In this document: positions 8,782 through 17,664 of the stretch, one piece after another | How the letters are laid out: each line of letters starts with the position of its first letter | How positions within the stretch are numbered: position 1 is the first letter of the stretch | NCBI RefSeq assembly: GCF_009796745.1 | Contig: NZ_CP047024.1 | Span: 3,348,001 to 3,412,000, forward strand | Direction: 5' to 3' | Length of the DNA: 64,000 nt | From: Paraglaciecola sp. L1A13 | Lineage (GTDB): Bacteria > Pseudomonadota > Gammaproteobacteria > Enterobacterales > Alteromonadaceae | The notes under the pieces: generated by a model | Told to the model about the DNA's origin: nothing | Databases searched by the model: none | The model's input: only the letters and a program-made list of their open reading frames with translations | Program-made: the position numbers and the translations under genes

Positions 8782-9462
8782 TTATTCGATTCCAATAAAT
8801 TTGTGTGTTTGTAAAGATAAACGCCAATTTCTGGCTATACAGGTTTTAATGCACAATTCAGTTGCTCGTTTTTGCATACTGATAGGTTGAAGATAGATCA
8901 ACGGTTTAGGAGTATCAGCTCCCTCCAGTAACAAAAGCACCTCGTCCAATTCCTCAATATGCTTCTGCATGGCCACTGGATGCTTGATTTCATTTGCCCT
9001 TAGCAATGCACTTTTTAACACATCGCGCTTACCCGGCATATTAACTTTCGGTGAGACGGTTATCCAAGTATCTTTATGGGTCAAAATTTCATAGGTACCG
9101 CTGGTTTCGACCTGAACACTGTAACCATTCTCTAATAAGACCGTTGAAAGTGCCGTCAAGTCATACATACAGGGCTCTCCTCCAGTCAAAATAATATTGT
9201 TAGCGGTATACCCATGGGATTTAAATAACGCTAATAATTGTTCAGGCGTATGCGCAAACCACTGCTCGGTATCTTCGTTTTGCGCCATGACTTCGGTTAC
9301 TTCAACTTTGAGATCTTCATTGACTGTCCATGTGTGTTTAGTATCACACCAAGGGCAGCCAACAGGGCAACCTTGCAAGCGAATAAAGATAGACGGTACA
9401 CCTGTATGGGCGCCCTCCCCCTGAAGAGATTCAAAAACCTCGTTAATCTTGTATGTATTCAA
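8782..9462 (-). CDS. queE: 7-carboxy-7-deazaguanine synthase
   Basis: This radical SAM enzyme converts 6-carboxytetrahydropterin into 7-carboxy-7-deazaguanine, a step of queuosine tRNA modification. The 4Fe-4S motif C32-x3-C36-x2-C39 (CPVGCPWC) and GGEP (94-97) are present. The N-terminal INEVFESLQGEG binds substrate. Its 226 residues match the enterobacterial type. It is divergent from queC, the next enzyme of the same pathway, across a 99-bp gap. Confidence 0.95.
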   Translation of the reverse strand: MNTYKINEVFESLQGEGAHTGVPSIFIRLQGCPVGCPWCDTKHTWTVNEDLKVEVTEVMAQNEDTEQWFAHTPEQLLALFKSHGYTANNIILTGGEPCMYDLTALSTVLLENGYSVQVETSGTYEILTHKDTWITVSPKVNMPGKRDVLKSALLRANEIKHPVAMQKHIEELDEVLLLLEGADTPKPLIYLQPISMQKRATELCIKTCIARNWRLSLQTHKFIGIE

Positions 9463-9561
9463 CAGCTTTCCTGTGGTTTAACTAAGGGTTATCTGGGATT
9501 TTCAGACCGAATGGCTTAACATTAGCATCTAGAAACTGTCGATTATAGAGAAGCTGAACAA

Positions 9562-10218
9562 ATGGTACAAAAGGTGGTAGTAATTTTTTCTGGTGGCATG
9601 GACTCCTTCACCGTTCTAAACATGGCAGTTAATGATGGATACGAAGTATATGCCTTGTCCTTTGATTACGGTCAACGCCACAGCAAAGAACTGGATTACG
9701 CAAGTCGTGCCTGTCAGAACTTGGGAGTATCTCATAAGATTATCGATATATCGGCGATAAATGAGTTAATAGGTGGGTCATCATTAACGTCAGATATCGA
9801 CATTCCTGAAGGGCATTACGCAGAAGAAAGTATGAAGCAAACTGTGGTTCCCAACCGCAATATGATTTTGCTGTCGATGGCAGTGGGTTATGCCGTGTCT
9901 TTAGACGCCACTAAGGTGTTTTACGGTGCACACTCGGGCGACCATGCTATTTACCCTGACTGTCGCCCAGAATTCGTTGAACGTATGAATGATGTATGCG
10001 CGATCGCCAATTACGAAAAGGTTGAAATAATCTCACCGTTTTTATACCAAAGTAAAATCGATATTTTAACCGCTGGACTGAATATGGGACTCGATTACAA
10101 TTTAACTTGGACCTGCTACAACGGCCGTGAAAAAGCATGTGGAAAGTGCGGAGCTTGCCAAGAGAGATTAGAGGCATTTGAGCAAAATAACACGCAAGAT
10201 CCGCTCAGCTACGAATAA
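9562..10218 (+). CDS. queC: 7-cyano-7-deazaguanine synthase
   Basis: QueC uses ATP and ammonia to turn the QueE product into preQ0. The PP-loop SGGMDS is at 10-15, and the zinc-binding cysteines C185, C193, C196 and C199 are near the C-terminus. Length (218 aa) is normal. It is paired divergently with queE. Confidence 0.97.
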   Translation: MVQKVVVIFSGGMDSFTVLNMAVNDGYEVYALSFDYGQRHSKELDYASRACQNLGVSHKIIDISAINELIGGSSLTSDIDIPEGHYAEESMKQTVVPNRNMILLSMAVGYAVSLDATKVFYGAHSGDHAIYPDCRPEFVERMNDVCAIANYEKVEIISPFLYQSKIDILTAGLNMGLDYNLTWTCYNGREKACGKCGACQERLEAFEQNNTQDPLSYE

Positions 10219-10237
10219 CGTTTCAGTTATTTTATTA

Positions 10238-10270
10238 CGCCCTCACTTGGCTTAACTAAGAGTGTGGGCG
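10238..10270 (+). other. Inverted repeat after queC
   Basis: CGCCCTCAC and GTGTGGGCG can form a near-perfect stem 20 bp after the queC stop. There is no T run directly after it, so a terminator role is uncertain. Confidence 0.35.
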
Positions 10271-10355
10271 ACACACCCTATTTTCCTATTCACGCTTTTG
10301 CTTAAACTAGTATCCAGCTAATCCAATAAAATCGATTGCAATAATTAATCAAAGA

Positions 10356-11276
10356 CTACTTTTCAGTTTGTTGAATAAAGTAGGCGATTTCCTTAATAAG
10401 ATGACGTAACACAGGATTTAACCGAGTATTCTTACCGTTCATCACAAATAGCTCATGGCTAAACTCAAATTGGCGATTCTTGATGCTGACTAAGCCCAAA
10501 TCTTTACCTTGGTGTTCAAGCATATAATCAGGTAATAACCCCAAATATTCACCGGTCATAATCGCCGACAAACACCCGTCATAAGAATCTGAAAAAGTTT
10601 GGATCGACAACCTACGCTCACCGTCTATATAGTTACTAGAAGACAAACCGGATATACCGATAGCCGGATAATCATCGATACGTATATTATCCGGAATGCC
10701 ATCCGTATATTTGGCCAAAGCATGGGTTGGTGAACAATACAGACGGCCTCGGCATTTGACATTGATTGGGTGAAATGTCACCGATTCTGGTTTCACCATA
10801 TCATAGGTGGACAACACCAAATGGCACTCACCTGATAAAGCGACGTGTTCCACTTCGTTATATAAACGGGTTTGAATATTAACGTGAATATCATTGAATT
10901 TATTCATCGTACTTTTAACCGCCTTGCTCACTGCAAGGTGATAATTAAGTGGCAAACCAGCCATCATTACAAGGGTAATATTCCCTGAATAGTCGTCGTG
11001 TAAGCTTTTTAAGTTGAATACAAAGTTGTCAAATGAGTTAAAGATACGCTTGGTTTCTTGAAACACTACCTCGCCTTCCTTACTCATTTGGAATCCTCCT
11101 CGTCCTCGGTGACATAACACCAAGTCTAATCGGTCTTCTAACTTTTTAATGGCGGCACTGATATTAGGACGTTGCATACGCAACACAGATTCAGCAGCAG
11201 TGAAACCGTTGCAAGATGCAACGGCGTAAAACACGCGAAGAAGTTTGATATCTGATTCTTGCAGACGATTAATCAT
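10356..11276 (-). CDS. LysR family transcriptional regulator
   Basis: The N-terminal winged helix-turn-helix (about 5-65: LLRVFYAVASCNGFTAAESVLRMQRPNISAAIKKLE) and a C-terminal effector domain define a LysR regulator of about 306 aa. I prefer the ATG at 11276 to the in-frame GTG at 11285. The target and effector are unknown. Neither neighbour (queC, uvrB) is an obvious partner, so it may regulate in trans. Confidence 0.88.
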   Translation of the reverse strand: MINRLQESDIKLLRVFYAVASCNGFTAAESVLRMQRPNISAAIKKLEDRLDLVLCHRGRGGFQMSKEGEVVFQETKRIFNSFDNFVFNLKSLHDDYSGNITLVMMAGLPLNYHLAVSKAVKSTMNKFNDIHVNIQTRLYNEVEHVALSGECHLVLSTYDMVKPESVTFHPINVKCRGRLYCSPTHALAKYTDGIPDNIRIDDYPAIGISGLSSSNYIDGERRLSIQTFSDSYDGCLSAIMTGEYLGLLPDYMLEHQGKDLGLVSIKNRQFEFSHELFVMNGKNTRLNPVLRHLIKEIAYFIQQTEK

Positions 11277-11479
11277 GGTTAGCACCGCTTTTAGGTATAG
11301 TTATTGATACTTAAGCGTATAATAGGCAAGGCCAAATGTGATTACAATGTAAATATCGCTAAAATGGCTGCTAACCATCACGAAAAATCATTGAAGATTG
11401 ATTAACGTCGCCAAAATAACATTTATTTCCCCGCATAAATTGGTGCTGTTTCACATTATTATGACGGTAAAAGCATGTA

Positions 11480-13489
11480 TCAGGATATATCTACCAACTT
11501 TTGGCGCAGCATTTCGACTTCATCTCGCATCGATGCAGCTTGTTCAAACTCTAAGTCTTTAGCTAGTTGGAACATTTTCTTTTCAAGCTCGGCGATATTT
11601 TTCATCAACTCCGGCACAGTTAAGCCGTTGTACTTCTTACCTGATTCCGCGACCTTGCGCAGCAGAACCTTACCTTGTCCACCACCCTCGCCTACATCCA
11701 TAATGTCGGTGATCGGCTTATTCAGTTGAGTAGGCACAATATTATGCTTTTTATTATGCTCTCGCTGTTTTTCACGTCGTCTATCGGTTTCATCAATGGC
11801 CCGTTGCATTGATCCAGTAATACGATCGGCATATAGGATCGCGCGACCATTTATGTGTCGAGCTGCACGCCCCATGGTTTGAATTAAAGAACGGTCAGAG
11901 CGCAAGAATCCTTCTTTATCAGCATCAAGAATCGCTACAAGAGAGACCTCTGGCATGTCCAAGCCCTCTCTAAGTAAGTTAATACCAACCAAGACATCGA
12001 ATTTACCTAAGCGCAGATCCCGAATAATTTCAATACGTTCAACGGTATCGATATCCGAATGTAGATAGCGCGCTTTGACATTATGTTCATCTAAATATTC
12101 GCTTAAATCTTCGGACATACGCTTGGTTAACGTCGTAACCAATACGCGCTCATTGAGTGCGACACATTTCTCAATTTCCGACAATAAGTCATCAACCTGC
12201 GTTCCAACCGGACGGATCTCGATTTCTGGATCAATCAAGCCGGTTGGGCGAACAACTTGTTCAACGATATCGTCCGGTGTTTTTGCCAACTCATACTTGC
12301 CCGGTGTAGCTGATACATAAATAGTTTGCGGGGCAATCTGTTCAAACTCTTCAAACTTCAATGGTCGATTGTCAAGAGCGGAAGGAAGTCTAAAACCATA
12401 CTCAACCAATGTCTCTTTACGCGAACGGTCCCCTTTATACATAGCGCCAATTTGTGAAACCGTTACATGAGACTCATCGATAAACAGTAAGCCATCTGAG
12501 GGAAAGTAATCAATTAGCGTCGGAGGCGGATCACCAGGTGTTCTACCCGATAAATAACGGGAATAGTTTTCGATACCCGAGCAATATCCTAATTCTTGCA
12601 TCATTTCCATATCAAATTGACAACGCTGACTGAGTCGCTGCTCTTCAACCAATTTATTAACAGACAACAATTGCGCTTTTCGTTCTTTCAGTTCGACTTT
12701 TATATGTTCAATAGCATCGACAATCTTTTCCCGTGGCGTCACGTAGTGGGTTTTTGGAAAGATAGTCGCTCGAGTCACCGTTTTTTCCACGGCCCCAGTT
12801 AATGGATCGAATATACTGATACGCTCAACTTCTTCATCGAATAACTCTACACGTATTGCTTCACGTTCAGAATCTGCCGGAAAAATATCAATCACATCGC
12901 CCCGTACCCTAAAGGTACCTCTCTCAAAGGCAATATCATTACGGCTATATTGGATTTCGGCTAAACGACGCAGGATATCACGCTGGTTCATGATGTCGCC
13001 TTGGCGAAAATGCAGTAACATTTTCATATACGAATCCGGATCACCTAAACCGTATATCGCTGATACGCTAGAAACAATTATGACATCCCGACGCTCCATT
13101 AACGATTTAGTCGCCGACAAACGCATTTGTTCTATATGCGCATTAATCGAGGCATCTTTTTCGATAAAGGTATCACTAGATGGCACATAGGCCTCAGGTT
13201 GGTAGTAGTCATAATATGACACGAAATATTCTACCGCATTATTAGGAAAGAACTCCTTCATCTCTCCGTATAACTGAGCTGCCAACGTCTTATTATGGGC
13301 TAATATTAAAGTGGGTCTTTGCACTTCACTAATAATATTGGCCATAGTAAAGGTTTTCCCTGACCCGGTTACCCCAAGTAAGGTTTGAGCGGCAAGACCA
13401 CTCTCAAGTCCCTCGACTAGCGCCTTAATGGCTTTAGGTTGATCCCCTGCCGGTGAATAGGAAGACGTAAGTTGAAACGGACGAGCCAT
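11480..13489 (-). CDS. uvrB: Excinuclease ABC subunit B
   Basis: UvrB is the damage-verifying helicase-like subunit of nucleotide excision repair. Walker A GVTGSGKT (39-46), the beta-hairpin region [12 protein letters not shown] (about 92-103), the DESH box, helicase motif VI (QTMGRAARH) and the C-terminal UVR domain ([19 protein letters not shown]) are all there. It lies 32 bp after the MATE gene on the same strand and may be co-transcribed with it. No LexA box lies directly upstream, but one lies about 630 bp before the MATE gene (15516-15535). Confidence 0.98.
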   Translation of the reverse strand: MARPFQLTSSYSPAGDQPKAIKALVEGLESGLAAQTLLGVTGSGKTFTMANIISEVQRPTLILAHNKTLAAQLYGEMKEFFPNNAVEYFVSYYDYYQPEAYVPSSDTFIEKDASINAHIEQMRLSATKSLMERRDVIIVSSVSAIYGLGDPDSYMKMLLHFRQGDIMNQRDILRRLAEIQYSRNDIAFERGTFRVRGDVIDIFPADSEREAIRVELFDEEVERISIFDPLTGAVEKTVTRATIFPKTHYVTPREKIVDAIEHIKVELKERKAQLLSVNKLVEEQRLSQRCQFDMEMMQELGYCSGIENYSRYLSGRTPGDPPPTLIDYFPSDGLLFIDESHVTVSQIGAMYKGDRSRKETLVEYGFRLPSALDNRPLKFEEFEQIAPQTIYVSATPGKYELAKTPDDIVEQVVRPTGLIDPEIEIRPVGTQVDDLLSEIEKCVALNERVLVTTLTKRMSEDLSEYLDEHNVKARYLHSDIDTVERIEIIRDLRLGKFDVLVGINLLREGLDMPEVSLVAILDADKEGFLRSDRSLIQTMGRAARHINGRAILYADRITGSMQRAIDETDRRREKQREHNKKHNIVPTQLNKPITDIMDVGEGGGQGKVLLRKVAESGKKYNGLTVPELMKNIAELEKKMFQLAKDLEFEQAASMRDEVEMLRQKLVDIS

Positions 13490-13521
13490 TGATTACCCTT
13501 TTATTGAAAATAGAAACGAAA

Positions 13522-14883
13522 TTACCCAGAGATGCGTTTAGCAATTGTCCGGCTAAACCAGATATATGCTACCGCAGCGGTGAGCACATTAGCCACAATA
13601 CCCGCAAAAAACATACCTTTGAGGTCAAATAGGTAGCTACCTAGATAGGATATGGGCACAAAAAATACAAACAACCGTAAAACACTCATCAGTAGCGCAG
13701 ACATTGGCAAATGCATCGCATTAAATGATGAGTTAGTCAAAATCACGATCCCTTGTACGCCATAGCCTAGAGGAACGATCATCAAATAGGCTTGAATAAG
13801 ATTGATAACCTCTGGCTCTGTGGAGAATAAACGCGCCAGCACACCAGACAACATATAAATCACAACAAATACCAGCAATTGCCAAACCACCACAAAACGT
13901 ACGCATATTTGATATGCTTTTGACACTCGCAATAAGTTATTAGCCCCATAATTTTGACTAATAAAAGGCGGCAACGACATAGACAAGGCTAAAATAACGA
14001 TGCTGGCTATCGACTCTAAACGGCCACCCACCCCCCATGCCGCGACTGCACCAGGGCCATACCCGGCAACAACTGCCGTTAAAATTCCACCCGCTATAGG
14101 CGTCAGCATATTTGCACCTGCGGCGGGTAAGCCAATCTTTAGTATACCGCCAATGGTACGCCGTAGTTCTTTCAACTTTAATAGACGAGGCAAGATAAGT
14201 TGACGTTTGTAGGCTAGTAAATACAAGATGTATATTAGCCCTAATGCCCACGCAATAAGTGTGGCTAGAGCCGCCCCTTGCATCCCCATTGCTGGAATAG
14301 GCCCCCAGCCGAATATAAGGATAGGATCTAGGATTACATTTATGAGACCCCCACTTGCCATAATGTAGCTAGGGGTTTTTGTATCGCCTGACGCACGTAA
14401 AATACTGTTACCTACCATCGGCATCGCCAAAAATACACCAGCGGCGTACCAGACCACCATATACTCACGAATATGCACTAATAGCCCATCAGTTGCCCCG
14501 AGTAAGATGAAAATAGGATCGATAGTTAACAAGCCAACCAAGGCTAGTATAACAGCCAATACAAATGCCAACATTAATGCACCTGTACCAGATTCTTTAG
14601 CTTGATCATGGCTATTGCTGCCAAGAAAACGTGCGATTACCGCTGACGTACCTATCCCTAAACCAATATGCAGACTAATTAAAGTAAAAGTAACAGGAAA
14701 GGTAAAACTAATAGCTGCTAACTCTTGTGTGCCCAACAAGCCGATAAAAAAGGTATCTACTAATCCAAAGGACATCATCATGACCATGCCTATCAACATA
14801 GGAATCGTCATGCTTTTTATTGTTTTACCGATGGGGCTGTTTAACAGGTCGCGGCGCTCTGTTGATGCAGATTTTTGACTCAC
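13522..14883 (-). CDS. MATE family efflux transporter
   Basis: This 453-aa protein has about 12 membrane helices and MATE-type sequence in both halves (for example SFTFPVTFTLISLHIGLGIGTSAVIARFLG near 60-85 and PAAGANMLTPI near 255). MATE pumps export drugs or metabolites using Na+ or H+ gradients; the substrate is unknown. The start codon is GTG at 14883 with GGGA 8 nt upstream. It precedes uvrB with a 32-bp gap. Confidence 0.9.
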   Translation of the reverse strand: MSQKSASTERRDLLNSPIGKTIKSMTIPMLIGMVMMMSFGLVDTFFIGLLGTQELAAISFTFPVTFTLISLHIGLGIGTSAVIARFLGSNSHDQAKESGTGALMLAFVLAVILALVGLLTIDPIFILLGATDGLLVHIREYMVVWYAAGVFLAMPMVGNSILRASGDTKTPSYIMASGGLINVILDPILIFGWGPIPAMGMQGAALATLIAWALGLIYILYLLAYKRQLILPRLLKLKELRRTIGGILKIGLPAAGANMLTPIAGGILTAVVAGYGPGAVAAWGVGGRLESIASIVILALSMSLPPFISQNYGANNLLRVSKAYQICVRFVVVWQLLVFVVIYMLSGVLARLFSTEPEVINLIQAYLMIVPLGYGVQGIVILTNSSFNAMHLPMSALLMSVLRLFVFFVPISYLGSYLFDLKGMFFAGIVANVLTAAVAYIWFSRTIAKRISG

Positions 14884-15214
14884 ATTGGGGTTCCCTAAAT
14901 AACTAGCCGACCATAGTAAGCCAACAAATTACATAAGACTAACGGAAAGCTGTTTCAAAATACGTGCTTGGCTTAGATTGATTTTCATAAAAAATATTCG
15001 CTTTGGCGATTCAAGTAAACAGTAATAGGACATGGGTAGATCAATATGTATGCAATTAGTGACGAAAAATAAGCACCCCCTCCATACTCATTATTCTTTT
15101 GCGGAGAGATTGATCACTTTCCTGTTACTTTTCGGACAAAAACGGTAGACATAAATTTAGTAATTTCAAGCACTATTTTTATAAAATTAAATTTGCTAAT
15201 GAAAACAACACACA
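14884..15214. other. AT-rich intergenic stretch upstream of the MATE gene
   Basis: About 330 bp with no coding sequence. I see no clear promoter hexamers or operator for the MATE-uvrB pair. Confidence 0.4.
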
Positions 15215-15249
15215 AGATAAAAACAAGCTGGGTGAAAATCACCCAAGCT
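15215..15249 (-). terminator. Minus-strand intrinsic terminator in the tRNA-Asn upstream region
   Basis: Read on the minus strand, AGCTTGGGTGA-TTT-TCACCCAGCT is followed by TGTTTTTATC. It ends a possible minus-strand transcript that would start at the LexA box (15516-15535), about 300 nt earlier. Confidence 0.6.
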
Positions 15250-15252
15250 AAC

Positions 15253-15366
15253 CTACAAAAGCGCCATATATAGTATAACATCATGATTTATATAGATAAA
15301 AATAGAAAAACAAAAGTTTTTCTTAAATCGTATTGACATCGAATCTACTAGGCTTGCGAGAAGCAT
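15253..15366 (-). CDS. Possible 37-aa hydrophobic peptide in an SOS-type transcript
   Basis: This 37-codon frame starts MLLASLVDSM, has a basic RFKKN at 13-17 and a hydrophobic stretch CFSIFIYI (19-26), and ends IILYMALL-like (VILYMALL). It lies between a LexA-type box and an intrinsic terminator, an arrangement seen for SOS-induced small membrane toxins such as TisB. No good ribosome binding site precedes it and AT-rich DNA gives such frames by chance, so this is a candidate only. Confidence 0.2.
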   Translation of the reverse strand: MLLASLVDSMSIRFKKNFCFSIFIYINHDVILYMALL

Positions 15367-15383
15367 TGCGAATTCATGCACAT

Positions 15384-15410
15384 AGTTATCCACAGATATA
15401 GTGGATAACT
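15384..15410. promoter_or_regulatory. Inverted pair of DnaA boxes
   Basis: AGTTATCCAC and GTGGATAACT form a perfect 10-bp inverted repeat with a 7-bp centre. The left arm includes TTATCCACA, a perfect DnaA box; the right arm gives TTATCCACT on the other strand (8 of 9). Further 8-of-9 matches lie at 15522-15530 (TTATACATA) and 15617-15625 (TTATCCATA). In RNA the same sequence would be a strong hairpin. Confidence 0.55.
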
Positions 15411-15515
15411 ATCCCCGCCTCAACAAATCCGTGAACTTGAATGAATAATGCCAGATCACTTGGTAAGTCATCACTAACCTCTTGCAGTCATACGCTAGGT
15501 TACACTTTTATTAAT

Positions 15516-15535
15516 TACTGATTATACATACAGTA
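15516..15535. promoter_or_regulatory. LexA (SOS) box
   Basis: TACTGATTATACATACAGTA matches the gammaproteobacterial SOS box (CTG-N10-CAG core, 13 of 16 positions of CTGTATATATATACAG) with palindromic flanks. On the minus strand a TATAAT lies inside the box, which fits a LexA-blocked promoter reading towards the MATE gene. Confidence 0.65.
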
Positions 15536-15823
15536 ATCAACAACATTTAAATAACCATTAGTTATATAGGAACCAATTATTGCTCTTTTTCCTATTAGTA
15601 AATTTTCTTACATTGATTATCCATATTGGCAGGTGACAGTAATAAGCTGATGATCGCCACCCATTTCGTTTAATCTATTAGCCGAACCACTACCTTCTTA
15701 CGGCTAATGCTAATTACGTTTAACAAAACGAACAACTCTTGAGCGATTTTGCCGAGTGATTGTACGAATAAAAATCAATTGTGAAATAATCCCGAAAAAA
15801 GCTAAAAATAGTTGTAATCGGTG

Positions 15824-15852
15824 TTGACACCAGACGGTATGCTCATTAATAT
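15824..15852 (+). promoter_or_regulatory. Sigma-70 promoter of the tRNA-Asn genes
   Basis: TTGACA (15824-15829), a 17-bp spacer and TAATAT (15847-15852) are followed by a GC-rich discriminator (TCGCCCCC). That discriminator is typical of stringently controlled stable-RNA promoters. The first tRNA starts 84 bp downstream. Confidence 0.85.
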
Positions 15853-15935
15853 TCGCCCCCGTTGAAAGGGCCTCACAGGCACTGACTTAATAAGGCAATG
15901 TTTTGCTAAAGTTCTTTCAACTAGCGTTAAACGAT

Positions 15936-16012
15936 TCCCCCTTAGCTCAGTTGGTTAGAGCGACGGACTGTTAATCCGCAGGTCCCCCGTTCGAATCGGG
16001 GAGGGGGAGCCA
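15936..16012 (+). tRNA. tRNA-Asn (anticodon GTT), copy 1
   Basis: A complete 77-nt cloverleaf can be drawn: acceptor TCCCCCT / AGGGGGA, D-arm with AGCTCAG...TTGGTTAGAG, anticodon loop CTGTTAA, T-arm CCCCG-TTCGAAT-CGGGG, discriminator G and encoded CCA. The anticodon GTT reads Asn codons. Confidence 0.97.
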
Positions 16013-16105
16013 ACGTTTACAAGGCATATGCATTGTTAACAAGGCTCGGTAGTTTTCGATTCGAAGCGTTATTTATGTCTTAAGGCATAAAGTTTGATAT
16101 TTGAT

Positions 16106-16182
16106 TCCCCCTTAGCTCAGTTGGTTAGAGCGACGGACTGTTAATCCGCAGGTCCCCCGTTCGAATCGGGGAGGGGGAGCCA
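16106..16182 (+). tRNA. tRNA-Asn (anticodon GTT), copy 2
   Basis: This is identical to copy 1 over all 77 nt and starts exactly 170 bp after it. The sequences between and around the copies differ, so only the tRNA itself is conserved. No second promoter is evident, so both are probably processed from one transcript. Confidence 0.97.
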
Positions 16183-16516
16183 ATCAGGCTCAATTCTCAT
16201 ATTTCTCTTCGTTATAAAATCCTCAAAACTTTTGCATATCAAGTTGTTAATCAGTTCGATTACTTAGATAATACCGCGCAGTTTATCGAAGATGTATCTG
16301 TCACACTTCGTTCATACTCAATTTTGGCGAAATGATTGCCGTTATTTTATCCATATTCATCAACGGGAGTAATTTGTTTACGGGGTGGTTAGGGTGTATT
16401 TTGCCTTATATATGTAAGGCTTAAGGCATTTTCGGTAATCATCAGCTCTCGCATTCACTTTGCATAACAACGAACAGGTTTTAAGATTTTGATTTTTGTA
16501 CTAGGTTGCAAACAAT
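16183..16516 (+). promoter_or_regulatory. Upstream region of rsxA with a palindrome
   Basis: No gene lies in these 334 bp. GCCTTATATATGTAAGGC (16403-16420) is an inverted repeat with 6-bp arms about 97 bp before rsxA, and a third TTAAGGCA copy follows at 16421. It could be an operator of the rsx operon; I cannot assign a regulator. Confidence 0.4.
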
Positions 16517-17098
16517 ATGACTGAGTTTTTACTGCTATTAGTCGGCACGGTGCTTGTCAATAACTTTGTATTGGTTCAGTTCCTCGGCCTTTGTCCATTT
16601 ATGGGTGTATCAGGGAAGCTTGAAACAGCTATCGGTATGTCGATGGCCACGACCTTTGTTCTCACATTAGCTTCTCTTTCCAGTTATCTCGTTGAACACT
16701 ACATATTATTGCCATTGGGAATTGAATACCTTCGCACATTAAGTTTTATTCTGGTAATAGCTGTAGTGGTTCAGTTTACCGAAATGGTCGTTCATAAAAC
16801 GAGTCCAACACTGTATCGATTACTGGGTATTTTCTTACCTCTAATCACGACAAACTGTGCCGTACTCGGTGTCGCCTTATTAAACATAAATCATGACCAT
16901 AACTTTATTGAGTCAGTTATCTATGGATTCGGTGCAGCAGTTGGTTTTTCACTCGTGTTAATTTTGTTTGCCGCTATGCGCGAGCGTTTAGCCGTTGCCG
17001 ATGTGCCTGCCCCATTCAAAGGTGCATCAATTAGTATGATTACTGCTGGCTTGATGTCCTTGGCGTTTTTAGGCTTTACTGGCTTGGTGAAGTTTTAA
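16517..17098 (+). CDS. rsxA: Electron transport complex subunit RsxA/RnfA
   Basis: RsxA is a six-helix inner-membrane subunit of the Rnf complex, which couples electron flow between NADH and ferredoxin to ion transport; in E. coli the same complex resets SoxR. The 193-aa sequence has the family features [18 protein letters not shown] near 13-30 and [13 protein letters not shown] near 108. Its stop overlaps the rsxB start by one base. Confidence 0.97.
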   Translation: MTEFLLLLVGTVLVNNFVLVQFLGLCPFMGVSGKLETAIGMSMATTFVLTLASLSSYLVEHYILLPLGIEYLRTLSFILVIAVVVQFTEMVVHKTSPTLYRLLGIFLPLITTNCAVLGVALLNINHDHNFIESVIYGFGAAVGFSLVLILFAAMRERLAVADVPAPFKGASISMITAGLMSLAFLGFTGLVKF

Positions 17099-17664
17099 TG
17101 ACGTTGTTTTGGACTATTCTTACTGCACTTATAGCTATTGGCCTGCTTGCCCTAGTCTTTGGCTCAATATTGGGGTTCGCGTCGGTTCGTTTCAAAGTAG
17201 AAAGCGATCCTCTGGTCGACCAGATCGATGAGTTGCTCCCGCAAACACAATGCGGTCAATGTGGCTATCCGGGTTGCAAGCCATACGCACAAGCGATAGC
17301 CGATGGCGACGATATCAATAAGTGTCCACCGGGTGGTGACGCAACTATAAAACGCCTTGCGGATTTAATGGGAGTTGAAGCAACCTCTTTAGATGCCGCT
17401 CACGGTACTGAAGACATAAAGAAAGTTGCCTTTATACGCGAAGATGAATGTATTGGCTGTACTAAGTGCATTCAAGCCTGCCCAGTAGATGCGATTTTAG
17501 GCGCAGCTAAACAAATGCACACGGTATTGAGCGATGAGTGTACCGGTTGTGATTTGTGTGTCGACCCCTGCCCTGTTGACTGTATTGATATGATCCCTAC
17601 ACAAACCACGGCTTCTTCGTGGCGCTGGAACATTGACAGTATCCCCGTTAAGCAGGTGAGCTAA
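17098..17664 (+). CDS. rsxB: Electron transport complex subunit RsxB/RnfB
   Basis: RsxB is the membrane-anchored iron-sulfur subunit. An N-terminal helix (about 5-28) is followed by a 4Fe-4S domain with C52, C55, C60 and C76, and then two ferredoxin clusters: C118/C121/C124/C128 and C148/C151/C154/C158. Its 188 residues are normal. Start and stop overlap the neighbours by one base each (TAATG). Confidence 0.97.
   Translation: MTLFWTILTALIAIGLLALVFGSILGFASVRFKVESDPLVDQIDELLPQTQCGQCGYPGCKPYAQAIADGDDINKCPPGGDATIKRLADLMGVEATSLDAAHGTEDIKKVAFIREDECIGCTKCIQACPVDAILGAAKQMHTVLSDECTGCDLCVDPCPVDCIDMIPTQTTASSWRWNIDSIPVKQVS

Noticed and set aside
15333..15361. Promoter beginning with TTGACA at 15333 for an antisense RNA to the possible SOS transcript
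   Set aside because: No -10 element exists at 16-18 bp (the sequence there is GCGAGA).
15384..15625. Chromosomal origin of replication
   Set aside because: There are DnaA boxes, but no dnaA, dnaN, gidA or parAB genes are near and there is no clear AT-rich 13-mer array.
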